Shown: positions 27,510 to 39,500 of the stretch, piece after piece
Layout of the letters: each line of letters begins with the position of its first letter
How positions within the stretch are numbered: position 1 is the stretch's first letter
Source of the DNA: Chelydra serpentina
Lineage: Eukaryota > Chordata > Testudines > Chelydridae
Direction of reading: 5' to 3'
Assembly (NCBI GenBank): GCA_037349315.1
Contig: JBAIAC010000027.1
Coordinates: 16,043,501-16,107,500, forward strand
DNA: 64,000 bases
The notes under the pieces: model-generated
Seen by the model: the letters and a program-made list of their open reading frames with translations, nothing else
Told to the model about the DNA's origin: nothing
The model's database searches: none
Program-made: the position numbers and the translations under genes

Positions 27510-30500
27510 CGTTTTTGTAAACAAAACAAAAAAAACCCAACAACCCTCTTTGTCGGGGGCGGGGGGGGGAGAGGTCTCTGGAATATTGTGGCGGTGCTTT
27601 AGTTTTTAGGTGAAATACATGATCTTGTCTTATTAGCACATTGTGTCTGAATTTTAGTTTTTAAAATAAACTATCCCAAAGTGCATTATTAGGAAGCCTG
27701 TTTGCATTCAAACTCAATTTTGAACTTTTTTTTTTTAGTCAGTGGAGTGAAGAAGATGAAATTGCAGACTACAAGCAAAACTCCGAGTGGATGGATGAAT
27801 GTCAGGATGTAATGTTTGAGACCTGGTATGAAAAGATAGCCCAAGCTGACCCAGAGAAGCAGAGAAAGGTAACCTCATGATTTGTGTTTTATTTTTTCAT
27901 GCTCATTGCTTGTTTGAGGAAGGGGTTAAACAGGAGAATTTTTTTAAAGGCATGAAGAGAGAGACAGCAAGCTCCCACTGGTTTTCTGTGAGTTGTGCTC
28001 CGAACTTCCCTTTGTGCCTTTGAAAATCTCCTTGGAAATGCACACCTAGATATCTCATCATGCTTTCTTGCAGAAGGGAACGTTCTGCTTTGTGTTTAGA
28101 AAGGACTTTTTCAAAACCAAGAAAGATTCAACATGTAAATTGTGTCCATTTATTGTTCCAGATGCACATGTTTGTTGCGCGTTACTGTGACCTATTGAAT
28201 GTGGACATATCATGTGATGGTTGTGATGAGATTGCACCCTGGCATCGCTACCGCTGTTTACAGTGCAATGATATGGATCTATGTAAAACTTGTTTCCTAG
28301 GTAAGGATCTTGTTAGAAAATACTTCTGGAGCCAAAACAGTGTCTTTTTGGATAGTACATTAGAAAGTTTTCTATGAAATGAGCAAAGGGAAAGATTTTT
28401 CTTTTGGGAAACTTCCCAAGATCTTAACACTTCTAATTTTTCCTGCTTTTTCTAATCTGAATGTCATCTGCCTACATTTTTGTAATATATCTGAATCATG
28501 TGCTTTTTCATGGACACACAAACATAAGTACAACTAGAGGAGTGACTTTGAATTCACAAGTGCTTGTAGGATTCAAACTTGCAAGTTGCCAGTGTCATCT
28601 GAACTTGAATTTGGCATGGAACTCTGAACATAACGTTTCTCCTTTGTCTTTTCTCCTTCCTTTTATCTTAGATTTTTGTGTCCCAAACAAAAATGTAACC
28701 GTATTTGATTAGTGTGCATTTCTTTTGGAATTAACTCAATCAGTTGTATTGGAACCAGTCATATTGCAATTTTCTACAAAAGGATCATGGTGAGCTGGAA
28801 AAGAGAGAATATAGGTGATGTGAATGACATTGATCATTCAGTTCATAAAGAACAACATACTGTAGATCCTATGGGAAGGCTAATTTATATAGTAAAATAA
28901 GTTTCTCTAATATGGCATATTTGATCACTTGCTGCAACTTGGACATACCTTCACAACTTCTAGGCTTTTTTTTTTTTTTTTTTTTAACCGAACTAGCAGA
29001 ACTTCGGTGTCCAGAGCTTATAAATTAGGTGTTGGCTTCCATTGATTATCTAATGCTGCTTGTAGATCAAGCTCTCTACTTAGAGGGATAAAGAGAGTTC
29101 TCTAGTCATGTGTGCTCATCTAATCAGTAACGATAAAAGAACAGAAAAATAACATTAGTATATATATTGGCATTACATTATGAAAAGAATAGGAAGATAC
29201 AGATACTGTACCTAAAGGTCATTGCAGATGCAAACTTTTTATTTTTTTTTAATTCTACATAGGTGGCGTTAAACCTAAAGGTCATGAGGATGACCATGAA
29301 ATGGTTAACATGGAATATGCCTGTGATCATTGCCAAGGGGTTATTATAGGTCGCCGGATGAACTGCAATGTGTGTGATGACTTTGATCTTTGCTATGGGT
29401 GTTATTCTGCAAAGAAATACTCTGACAGGTATTTGTCACCGATTCCATACTCACCAGCTTGTGGGCAAGAACAGCAGTAATTAACACCTCCTACAGACAG
29501 TCACTCTAATGCAGAGGTAGGCAAACTACAGCCCGCGGGACCATCCTGCTCGGTCCTTGAGCTCCCGGCCGGGGAGGCTAGCCTCTGGCCCCTCCCCTGC
29601 TGTCCTCCCTCCCACACAGTCTCACCTCGCCGCGCCGCCAGCGCTCTGGCCCTCTGCTGCTGCCGGGCGGCATGTCTGGCTCCATGTCTGGCGAGCTCCT
29701 GCTGCTCTGAGCAGCATGGTAAGGGAGCTGGGTGGGGGGGGCGGGGATTGGTTAAGGGGGAGGGGGTACCCTGGGGGGGGAAGCAGGGGGTGGTTAGATG
29801 GAGCAGAGGTTCGGGGGGGTGGTGGTCAGGGGATGGGGAACAGGCAGGGGGGTTGGATAGGTGTGGGAGTTCCAGGGGGGGCCATCGGGGGTGGGGGTAT
29901 GGATAGGGGTCAGGGCAGTCAGGGGACAGGGAGCGGGGGGGTTGGATGGGTCAGTGGTTCTGAGGGGGGCAGTCAGGGGGCAGGAAGTGGGAGGAGGTGG
30001 ATAGGGGTCAAGGGTCAGGCTGTTTGGGGAGGCACCGCCTTCCCTACCCAGCCCTCCATACAGTTTCGCAACCCCGATGTGGCCCTTGGGCCAAAACATT
30101 TGCCCACCCCTGCTGTATTGTCACTCCTTGGGAGCCTGTGTCTGACCCCAGAACATCTAATTACCATCCTTGGGAGAAAAGTAGCAAATGTTCAGCTCTA
30201 AATCCTACCCCAAACTTCAAAGTAACTTGGTTACAAATATTTCACACTTTGAAGTCATAAAAGTGTTCACTGCCCAGCAGTATTAGAAGATTGATCAGAT
30301 AGAGTTGGTGAGCATGAAAGATGCTCCTTACACACATGGATATTTACTTTCTTATTACCTCCACTACTCCAAGATGGTTCACAGAAACTTGATTTGTAGA
30401 GCTGGAGTTCTAGGGGCAGATCTTCAACTAGTGTAAATCGTCAGCACGCCTTTGAGCCCAATGGAACTCCGGCAGCTTACACCTTGTAAGGATCTGCCGT

Positions 30501-33500
30501 TTGAAACGTGCTTTCTGTTCTTCCTTCTCTTTCAGAAAGAAAACTTGCATTTAAACTTAAGTTCTAAACTGTAAACACTTTCTTTCTTTCAGTCACCTTC
30601 CCACTCACAGCATCACAATATATCCGATGGTGACCATTCGAATCAGTGACCGACAGAGACTCATCCAGCCTTATATACACAACTATTCTTGGCTGCTGTT
30701 TGCTGCCTTGACGCTCTATTGTGCAGACTTGGCAAGTGGGGATGAAGTAGGAGAGAAACTTGATTCGCAGATTCTCAGTCATGCTAGAGTTCTGCAACAT
30801 CAATGTATACAGCTCATTGGAGACTGCCTGATGAAAGCACAGCATGGAAAAGGTGACCCAAATCCTCCATTATTGAAACACAATAGTTGTTAGAATGTCC
30901 TGGTGCAAAGCCTCTGATTAATCACTTTGCAGTTTTCCAAGGAAAGAAAAGCTTAGCTTAATGTCAGAGGGAAGCTACTTTACATTTCACTAATAGTACA
31001 GAGAATGTTTTATAACTGATCATTTAGAATGTAATATTATTAGAGTAACAATATTCTCAGTGATGATGGAACATGTGATGGAAAAACAGAAGGCTTAAGA
31101 AAATTAGAATAATATACTGGGACAACATCTCATACATTTTCAGTTTAAGATGACACGCTGTCCCTGGATATGGATGCAGTTATCTTGTTTACAGAGGCCC
31201 TGAGGGAGAAAAAAAATGACATGGTGAAAAGTGCTTCTTGACCTGCACTATTGGCCAGATACTTTAAATCTTCTTCATGATGTGAAATAAGGTGCTGCAG
31301 AAACAGTCCCATTGACTTCACTGAGACCTTCTGGCAGAGTATGATTCTACTCAGTGTGACATAAGGTGGCAGAACACAGCTCTATGTAACGTGTTTGAAA
31401 GTTAAAGGTTTTCTTTAAAACTTGGAGAAAGCTTGTTCTGTCATACAGGTCTAATTTAGAAAGTGTAAAAAAAGCCGGAAATGGCTGAGGGCTTAAATTG
31501 GATGGTAACAGACTGTGAGTACCAGTGATGGGCGAACCTGGTGATAGTCTAAGCTTTCAACTGTGCTTGTAGCTGGTTCTGGCCACTTCAGAGTGACAAT
31601 CCTGGAATCTTTTTATATAGAATCATAGAATCATAGAATATCAGGGTTGGAAGGGACCTTAGGAGGTCATCTAGTCCAACCCCCTGCTCAAAGCAGGACC
31701 AATCCCCAATTTTTTTTGCTCCAGATCCCTAAATGGCCCCCTCAAGGATTGAACTCACAACCCTGGGTTTAGCAGGCCAATGCTCAAACCACTGAGCTAT
31801 CCCTCCCCCCGATTAACATATCCGAGTCTCCTGCTAGCAGCTACCAGATTTTGATTGTGAAACACTACATGTCTTAGTATTCAATCCTTAAATAGATTTT
31901 TGTAATCTTTTCCCCTCAGGTTTGAAAGCTTTAACTCTCCTCTGCATGTTGCCAGAAGGTGAATCTTTCTCAGAGAATGAGACCACTTCTGTCAGCCCTC
32001 CAACAGATGGCGCTACAGAGGGTCATGCTGGTGATAAAGCAGCCAAGGGAATGAGTAAAAAGCCAAGGACAGGCTCTTTTGTACATTGCAATGTAAGTAC
32101 CGCTCCTTTATGAAATTCCAAAGTACAGTTCCGTTGATGTCCATTCTTGTATGATCCTCAACAGTGATAAATATTTCCATTCTTTGCTCCAGGGATTTGG
32201 GGTGCAGTAAGTGAACTGGCATGTTATACCTGCATTGCGGGGTCACCTCACATTTCTGAAGGTGACTTTGATTCCTCAAAGCTGTGTGTGAGAAGGACAA
32301 AACGCTTCCCCTGTGAATGGGCTGTGGGCGCCTAAATTAGTTTTCAGGGACATAGTACCCCTCCCCAGCCTTACAATTCTGTTACAATTTGATTTCATAG
32401 GCCAAATAGTTTCCCACGTAAGAGAAACTTATTTGTGGATGTAACATTACATATAACATAGGAAAAATGTGTAATTTTCATTTTGTATATGAAATCTTAA
32501 GGGTTGAACATGGCATGAAATATATCAATGAAGGGTTTTTATAATTTAAAAAAAACTTTTTTTTGCCAAGTGAAAATAATTGACCCAGTTTCTTTCTGAA
32601 GCTTTAACTCAGTGAATTAGATTGTTCTTCAGTCTCTTGGTATATTTATTTTGTTTTATTTTTAGGGGAAAGGAGATGTTTGTGATGAAATTCAGTCTTC
32701 TATAGAAAAACAAGGAAACCAAAGCAATCCTTCTAATGCTCCTTTATCAAAAAAAGATGTTTTGGGACAGGATTCAGAGACACTGGCTCTTAATTCTGTA
32801 GATGATAACCTATCTTCACGTCTTCCAGGTAAGAGATTTCCCATTTCATCCAACATATACATACTCCACACATATACACAGCTGTATTTTTGTGTCCATC
32901 CTTATCTTGTACATTTGTAAATAGATTCAGTTTAAGTAAACAGTCTGCTGCATCAAGAGCTGATCATCTTATTGTTTTGGAATACACATACATAGAGCAT
33001 TTTACCTGAATTTAAATATGTACAGATTGCCACATAGCTAGCAGTAGGTTTGAAAGATCAACCTGAATTGCATACATTATGTGATTTCGGTGAAGTGTAT
33101 CTCTACATACAAATTATAGTGCTATTGGATCCAATACATTACAAAGATTAAGCATGCTTTCTTGCTTAGTAAATTTCTCCCAGGCATTTCAAACCCATTT
33201 CTCTAGATTACTCAAGGGAATATATTCAATATAATCATTATCTGCTTGCTGTGTATTAAGTTGCAGAGATGATTTAAATCTTTTTCTCTTCCTTCCCGTC
33301 TCTGTTTTCTGTTTTCATTTTTCTGCTATTTTAAAATCCATTCCTTCCCCTTATGTTCTCTTGAAAGTGCATGTCAAAAGCTGTGCTGTGCCTATGATCT
33401 TGTCTCTTTTAAAAAAAAAAATTTAGTATAAAATTAGAGGTTTTATAGAGATGCCTTTATTGATTAAGGTATACGATCTAGAAAGTACCACTTAAGTTTT

Positions 33501-36500
33501 TAAAAAAACTAAATAGTGGTCAGTAAAATATGAAATAATGGTTTAATAGCACCCTTGCATAATACAATTTATTTGTTAGACATAACTTTAATTATATTTA
33601 AACAAGATTTAAGATCCCATGCACAGTATTATCCATGTGTGGCTGTACTCACAAGGGACAGGAGAATCTAATTACAAACCAATGTTCTCATAATGTCAGT
33701 TCCTCCTCCCTAAACCAGAAATGAAGGGTTTCGTAGAGTGAAGATATTCTCAAAGGAGAAAGAAAGATGACTTAACAGTAACTGTAACTTCAGTTATCTC
33801 TGCAAAACCCTTTCTCACTCCTTTTGGATTGTTGTTGAGATCTTTGCATCAGTGAGAAGGAAATGAGGACAGCTGTGGAATCAAGTCTGCTCATAGATGA
33901 CAAGTTGGGAGACTGCCATGTCATGGATTAACAAGCTTAGTGCTACACCCCAGCTTTTAAACAATGTCTCTTGGAGGAACCTCTTCAGTGTGGCAGACCC
34001 CCAAGTAGTCCCACTCCTTCCTTCAGGGTCGGCCCCACAGCCTCCTTGCCTCCCCGACGCAAGCCTCTGAGCTCCGGTACTCCTGCTTCAATGCGGTGAG
34101 CTCTGCCCAGCAAGTCTCATTGAGGTAGACTCCTGTAGAGATTTGTACACGCACTTCAGGAATGTACCTCGGCAAGTATTTGCAGTGGCACCCAAGCAAC
34201 ATTTTCCAAACGGAGTAGGATTTATTAGTCAACTGGAACAGAGCATTGAAGTCCTTGGGTTAGCCTAGAGAAATAAAGGATAACGCCTAGTCGGTTCTGG
34301 TCAAGACTGAGCAGTTCACTAGCCAAGCTGTAGTGAACTCCATGTCAGGCTCTGTCTCTCTGAACTCCTGAGTCAGTCCCAGGAGAGAGCAGCCAGCCAT
34401 CTCCAGAAACCAACTCTTTATCTCCTGGTGGTCACCTCTGTCCTTTGTTCTTTCGGCAGGGCCATAAGGAGTTCACAGACCCTGCTGAAAGGCAGAGAAA
34501 AGCTCCTTCCTCTGGGTTATTGGTTGCTAGGTATCAAATGTTCTGGTGATTGGGGCTTTCCATTGTCTTCTAGGGTTTTCCGTTGATATGGGCTGCCCTC
34601 CTTAAATCCTTTTAGTGACCCATTCAGTCTACTCAGATAGCTAGGACACACACATCTGTCTCTCTCCTGTGTCTGTTGGTCTGCCCTGAAAGCAGTCTTA
34701 ATCCTATTTCCCACACTTGGTAGCAGTTGGGGTGGGGGGAAACCGAAGCGCACAGAGGATACATAAAAATACTTCCAAAAAAATCCTGCTTTGCAACCCA
34801 TGCTTTAAAAAGCAACGCTTTTTGATTTAATCTGTCTTTCCCAGCTATACTCACCCACTCATTTCAAATCCGGTATAGTTTTAGCAGTCCGCATTCTTGG
34901 GAACCCATGAAGTGGAAAGTTAATATTTTTTGCAGTATTTAAAAGCTGGGATTCCATCCATTCAGATTGCGTATGCAGCAGTGGTTCTAATTCTAGTAGT
35001 CAGAGACACGAAAGCTTCTGAAATAAGGTTGATCAAGTTGGAAGAGGAGATACACAAGATGGTAACTAGAATGATGTGACTTTAAAGTCTGTCTCTGAGC
35101 CAGTTTACTAGATATAGGGCTTGTCATAAAGATGCATTAATGTAGTATTGTTTGAAATGAGACTATATGTTAACGCACACTAAGGAACTTGTAGTGCAAG
35201 CCAGCAGGGTCCACGGAGGGTGCACCTCATGCTAGTGTGGTCTAAAATTGACAGCCTGCTGGTGTGCACTAACGCACTGTGTAGACAAGGCCATCGTCTT
35301 TGTGTCTATTTATACTTACTATTTCAGACTTTAAATATTAAATTTTCACTTGTGTTCTACAGTTTTACTATTTTAAAATTCGTATTTATTTAAAACACAG
35401 ATGCTGAAAATTCAGAAGATTCATCCCAGAAGCATGCAGAGAAGACTCTAATGCCTAGTCAGGAGCAAGTCTTTGCTGAATGCTCTCAGAAGAGGATTCT
35501 TGGCTTGCTGGCAGCTATGTTACCACCTTTCAAATCTGTAAGAATGAAGTACAACCCCTTCCACCCTACCCCTCAGGAAACTGGTTGATTTGTGACACAC
35601 ACTGATGAGAAAAATGGGGAAAATTCAAGCTGAAACAAATGATGTAATGGGAGAAGGAGACTGGGAAGGTGTGGGCAGGGAAGAGCTACTCTAGTTCCTC
35701 TTTTTTGCTAGCTTGTGTCAAAATGCTAATGTTGAAGTGTTTTATTACATTATGTAGTTACATTATTAATTAACCACCAACCATCAGGTAAAGTTGAGAT
35801 TTGTTTGTTTGTCTAACTTTCAATCAGCCCAACTAAAGTTGGTGTTAATATTTTTGCTCTGGGCTTATGCACCAGGTTTTACCACAGAGTAAATTCCCCT
35901 CCTTGTTCCCCTCCCCCCCCCCCCCAATCCTATTTTATGGAAAAAGTATTTCCAATATAGAAGAAACATAACTGAAAGCAGCTTGAAAAGGCTGCAGGCC
36001 CTCTTTCCCCATCCCCTAAACACCTTGCAAGGGCCGCAGTAGCCCTTTTCCCCCAGTTCTGGTTGGCCCTATTGATTTGCACCAGTGAGTAGGCCTATCA
36101 CTATGCAGTTAATGTGCCTGTGTTCTTTTCTGAGTGCACACTTGGTAAGCTTAGCTAGAAAAATTTCACTGCCTATATCCAGTATGACTTTTATAGGCAC
36201 TTAACTCTCAAATCAAAAGCAATTTTTTCTTTAACAATGGAAATATCTTCTCAACCAGAGCTATTTCCATGCCAGACTTCACTTTCTACATGCCAAAAGT
36301 TCTTAACCTTTTTAAAAAATTGTGGTTTCTTTACTCCCTCATGCTGAGAAGTGGTTGAATAGCTTTCCCTCAAATTTTCCCCCTTTATGTAGATACAAGG
36401 CTGGAAAACTTCAGCCAAAAAGGCGAAGGTTTCTAAACATTGAGTAACTAATAAGTTTCTGCTCAAACCCTCATTATACTGTATAACTATGACTAAAGGC

Positions 36501-39500
36501 TTTGCTATGTTTTCTGTTCTAATGAGATTTTTCTTTCTTATTCACAGGGATGCACAATGTCTTTGATTAACCTGGAACAGATCCTCCCACTGATGTTTCA
36601 GGTTGTAATCTCCAATGCTGGCCACTTAAATGAAACCTATCATTTAACCCTGGGTCTTCTGGGCCAGTTAATTCTGAGACTTATGCCTGCCGAAGTCGAT
36701 GCTGCTGTGACAAAGGTCCTTTCAGCCAAACACAGCCTGTTTGCAGCAGGAGATGGGTCTACGGTTCCTGAAGGCTGGAAGACTACGCATCTTTTGTTCA
36801 GTCTGGGAGCCGTATGCTTAGACAGGTGCTTTTTAATGTTCAACTATAAAGATAATTCTTGATTTTATATGCTCAACAGGAGGAGGGGAGGGAGCATAAC
36901 CTGATTTGGGTTAATTCTTGAGCCCAGTCCTGTGAAGTGCGTATTAGCCAGGGCTCCCATTGAAGTCAACATCTCTTAGGGTCATGCCGCATGATGCTGT
37001 CAACTGGGAGATGGGTAATTTTCAGAGGCTAATATAGGACACTGTTGTAGAAGAGGTAGGATTTTGGGGTTTAGAGAAGAGCAAGGGCCAGTCCTAATCC
37101 CTAAACTTTTGATGTGACCTGTCTCCCTATCCTCCTAATTCCAACACGTTCCTCAGTTCAGGAGAAGGTAGCTCATATCAAAGGTCAAGCTGGAAAGAAC
37201 CAATATGGAGAGGCAAAGCCTATAATGGAGGATAGAGAGAGCTGTCTTTGTACAGGGGGGTCTAGAAAGGTAGAAAGAAGTCTTGCATTCAGGGAGAGAT
37301 AGTGAAGTTGCTTTGAAGGTACAACAGTCTTCAGTACCTTAAGTGGAAGTAGAACACTCTTGAAGAGTGAAAGTTAATAGCATGCTTTGTTAAATACTGT
37401 GGTAAGCTTTAGTCCTCACTCTCTAGGTTTTTTTATTTGGGAAGAGGGATTGGAAAGGTTAATAAAGATAGAACACATGGAGAATCTACTGGTCTTATAG
37501 AGAGATTCATCAATCAAGGGAATACACAGTCCTGTGTATTGTGAAGATATTTTGGCATCCAATTATATCAAAATATTAAATCAGCAAATTAAATCAATAA
37601 GACAGATTTCCCAAACCTGTCTTACTCATGTGCAAGGAGAAGCAAAGGCAGGAAAGAAAATTTCCAGTCCTAAACTAAAGTTAGAGAGACCACATGTTGC
37701 CTTGAATTTCTGTCAACCTTTTTTATTCATTGTGGCCTTCGATCCTATTTAAGATAGCAGGCCAATGTGATTTTATTTTTTTTAATGATTTAATGATAAG
37801 TGGAATTAATAGCATTCATATATCTGTTGAATTCAAAGCCTCAAGTAATGCTATGAAAAAGTAAGACCTTCTGACAGTTGGAAATAATGTAATAGTGATT
37901 TTGTGTTTTGAGGGAGAATAGTTGTGGAACAGTCTGCAGTCAAACCACCTAATACAGTTGAACCTTGTTCTCCAGCCGTGTAGGTCTGGACTGGGCGTGC
38001 TCCATGGCGGACATTCTTCGAGCTTTGAACTCCTCTGCACAGTGGCATAGTGTGATTGCAGCTTTCACAGACCATTGCATTAAGCAGCTGCCCTTCCAGC
38101 TAAAACACACCAATATCTTCACCTTATTGGTACTTGTTGGATTTCCAGAGGTAATCGGAATACTGATCAATACAGAATGATTTAAGCTATGATAATTACA
38201 AATTCTACTTTAAACACTACAAACTACACTTTAATGCCATAAATTGACAAAAGCCACAAAACTCAGATATGTCTGAGACTTCATCGTTCGTCTCTTGCAC
38301 AGTTGGTTGTAGTCTTTGTCTAATGGAAAACAATATAATTACATAGCTCTGGTTTTGCTTGGATACATTTCATTGTGGGCAGCTTGTAACCAGCAACTTG
38401 AAATCCAGAATAGCATAACATTGAACATCAAAAAAGGGCTTTTATACCAGTATAAAACAAGCCATTATTCTTAATATTGGTATCTCTGACATATCACCAG
38501 AGTACCATTAAGTTGTTAATATGCACCTGAGGTATTTTGTTACAAAAATCTACTTCATATGTCTAAATACCAGCACATATTTGGCAATGTACAATTGTTT
38601 AAATAACAAGTATGATATTAACTATAACCAAAATGCAGCCAAGAATGTAAGATAATGTAAAAAATAAAAGTTATAAGTAGTATATAAAGTTAGACTAGTA
38701 ACTGAAGACCTCTGTCTCCCTTTGTTCTACTAATGCAGGTGCTGTGTATGGGAACTCGCTCCGTGTACATGGATAATGCCAATGAGCCTCATAATGTAAT
38801 CATCCTAAAGCACTTCACTGAGAAAAACAGGGCAGTTGTTGTAGACATCAAAACCCGGAAAAGGAAAACAGGTGATATATGCTAACTGCCAATAAAAGGA
38901 CCTGTTAGCTGTGACCCAACCAGTTTTCTCCTGTCCCACTACAAAGAATGAGGCTATGTAGTCAGATAAATCCTACTTTTTTTTTAATACTACACAACTT
39001 CAAGTCTGCGAAATCTACCCCGGAAGTTATGAAATAAGACTAGACAAAGAAACTTTGACAGTTAAGCTACATTCAATGCAAAAATGATTGTTCTGTACCA
39101 GAAGTGCTGATCTGTACTATAGGGAGGATATGTTATCTCTGACATCTTAGAATGATGCATTCTGGGGCATGGCAGTAGAATGGGCTTACTAGTGTAATCT
39201 TTAAATTTGCTTTAAAGGGTGTCTTTTGTTCGTACTGCACATTCTGCATCCTGTGGTTGTTATATTGCAAGCAAAATCCAAAGTAAAGACTTTTTAAAAT
39301 TCAATTGTAGCTTGTTCAGAAAAATGAAGGTCAAGCCCAAATAGAAATTGCATAGTAAACACAAGAGATTATGGAAGTTAACCTATTTAGTCTCAGCATG
39401 TAATGTTTAGTGGCAACACACAACTCTACCAGTGCACTAAGATTTTGAAACTAATAAAACAAATACTATTATGCATGCCAGGAACATTGAAATTATTGTA

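Noticed and set aside
29557..30201. 214-residue Gly/Arg-rich open frame on the + strand
   Set aside because: It lies inside the G-rich hAT-like element. The composition alone explains the lack of stops, and it has no domain or splice support.
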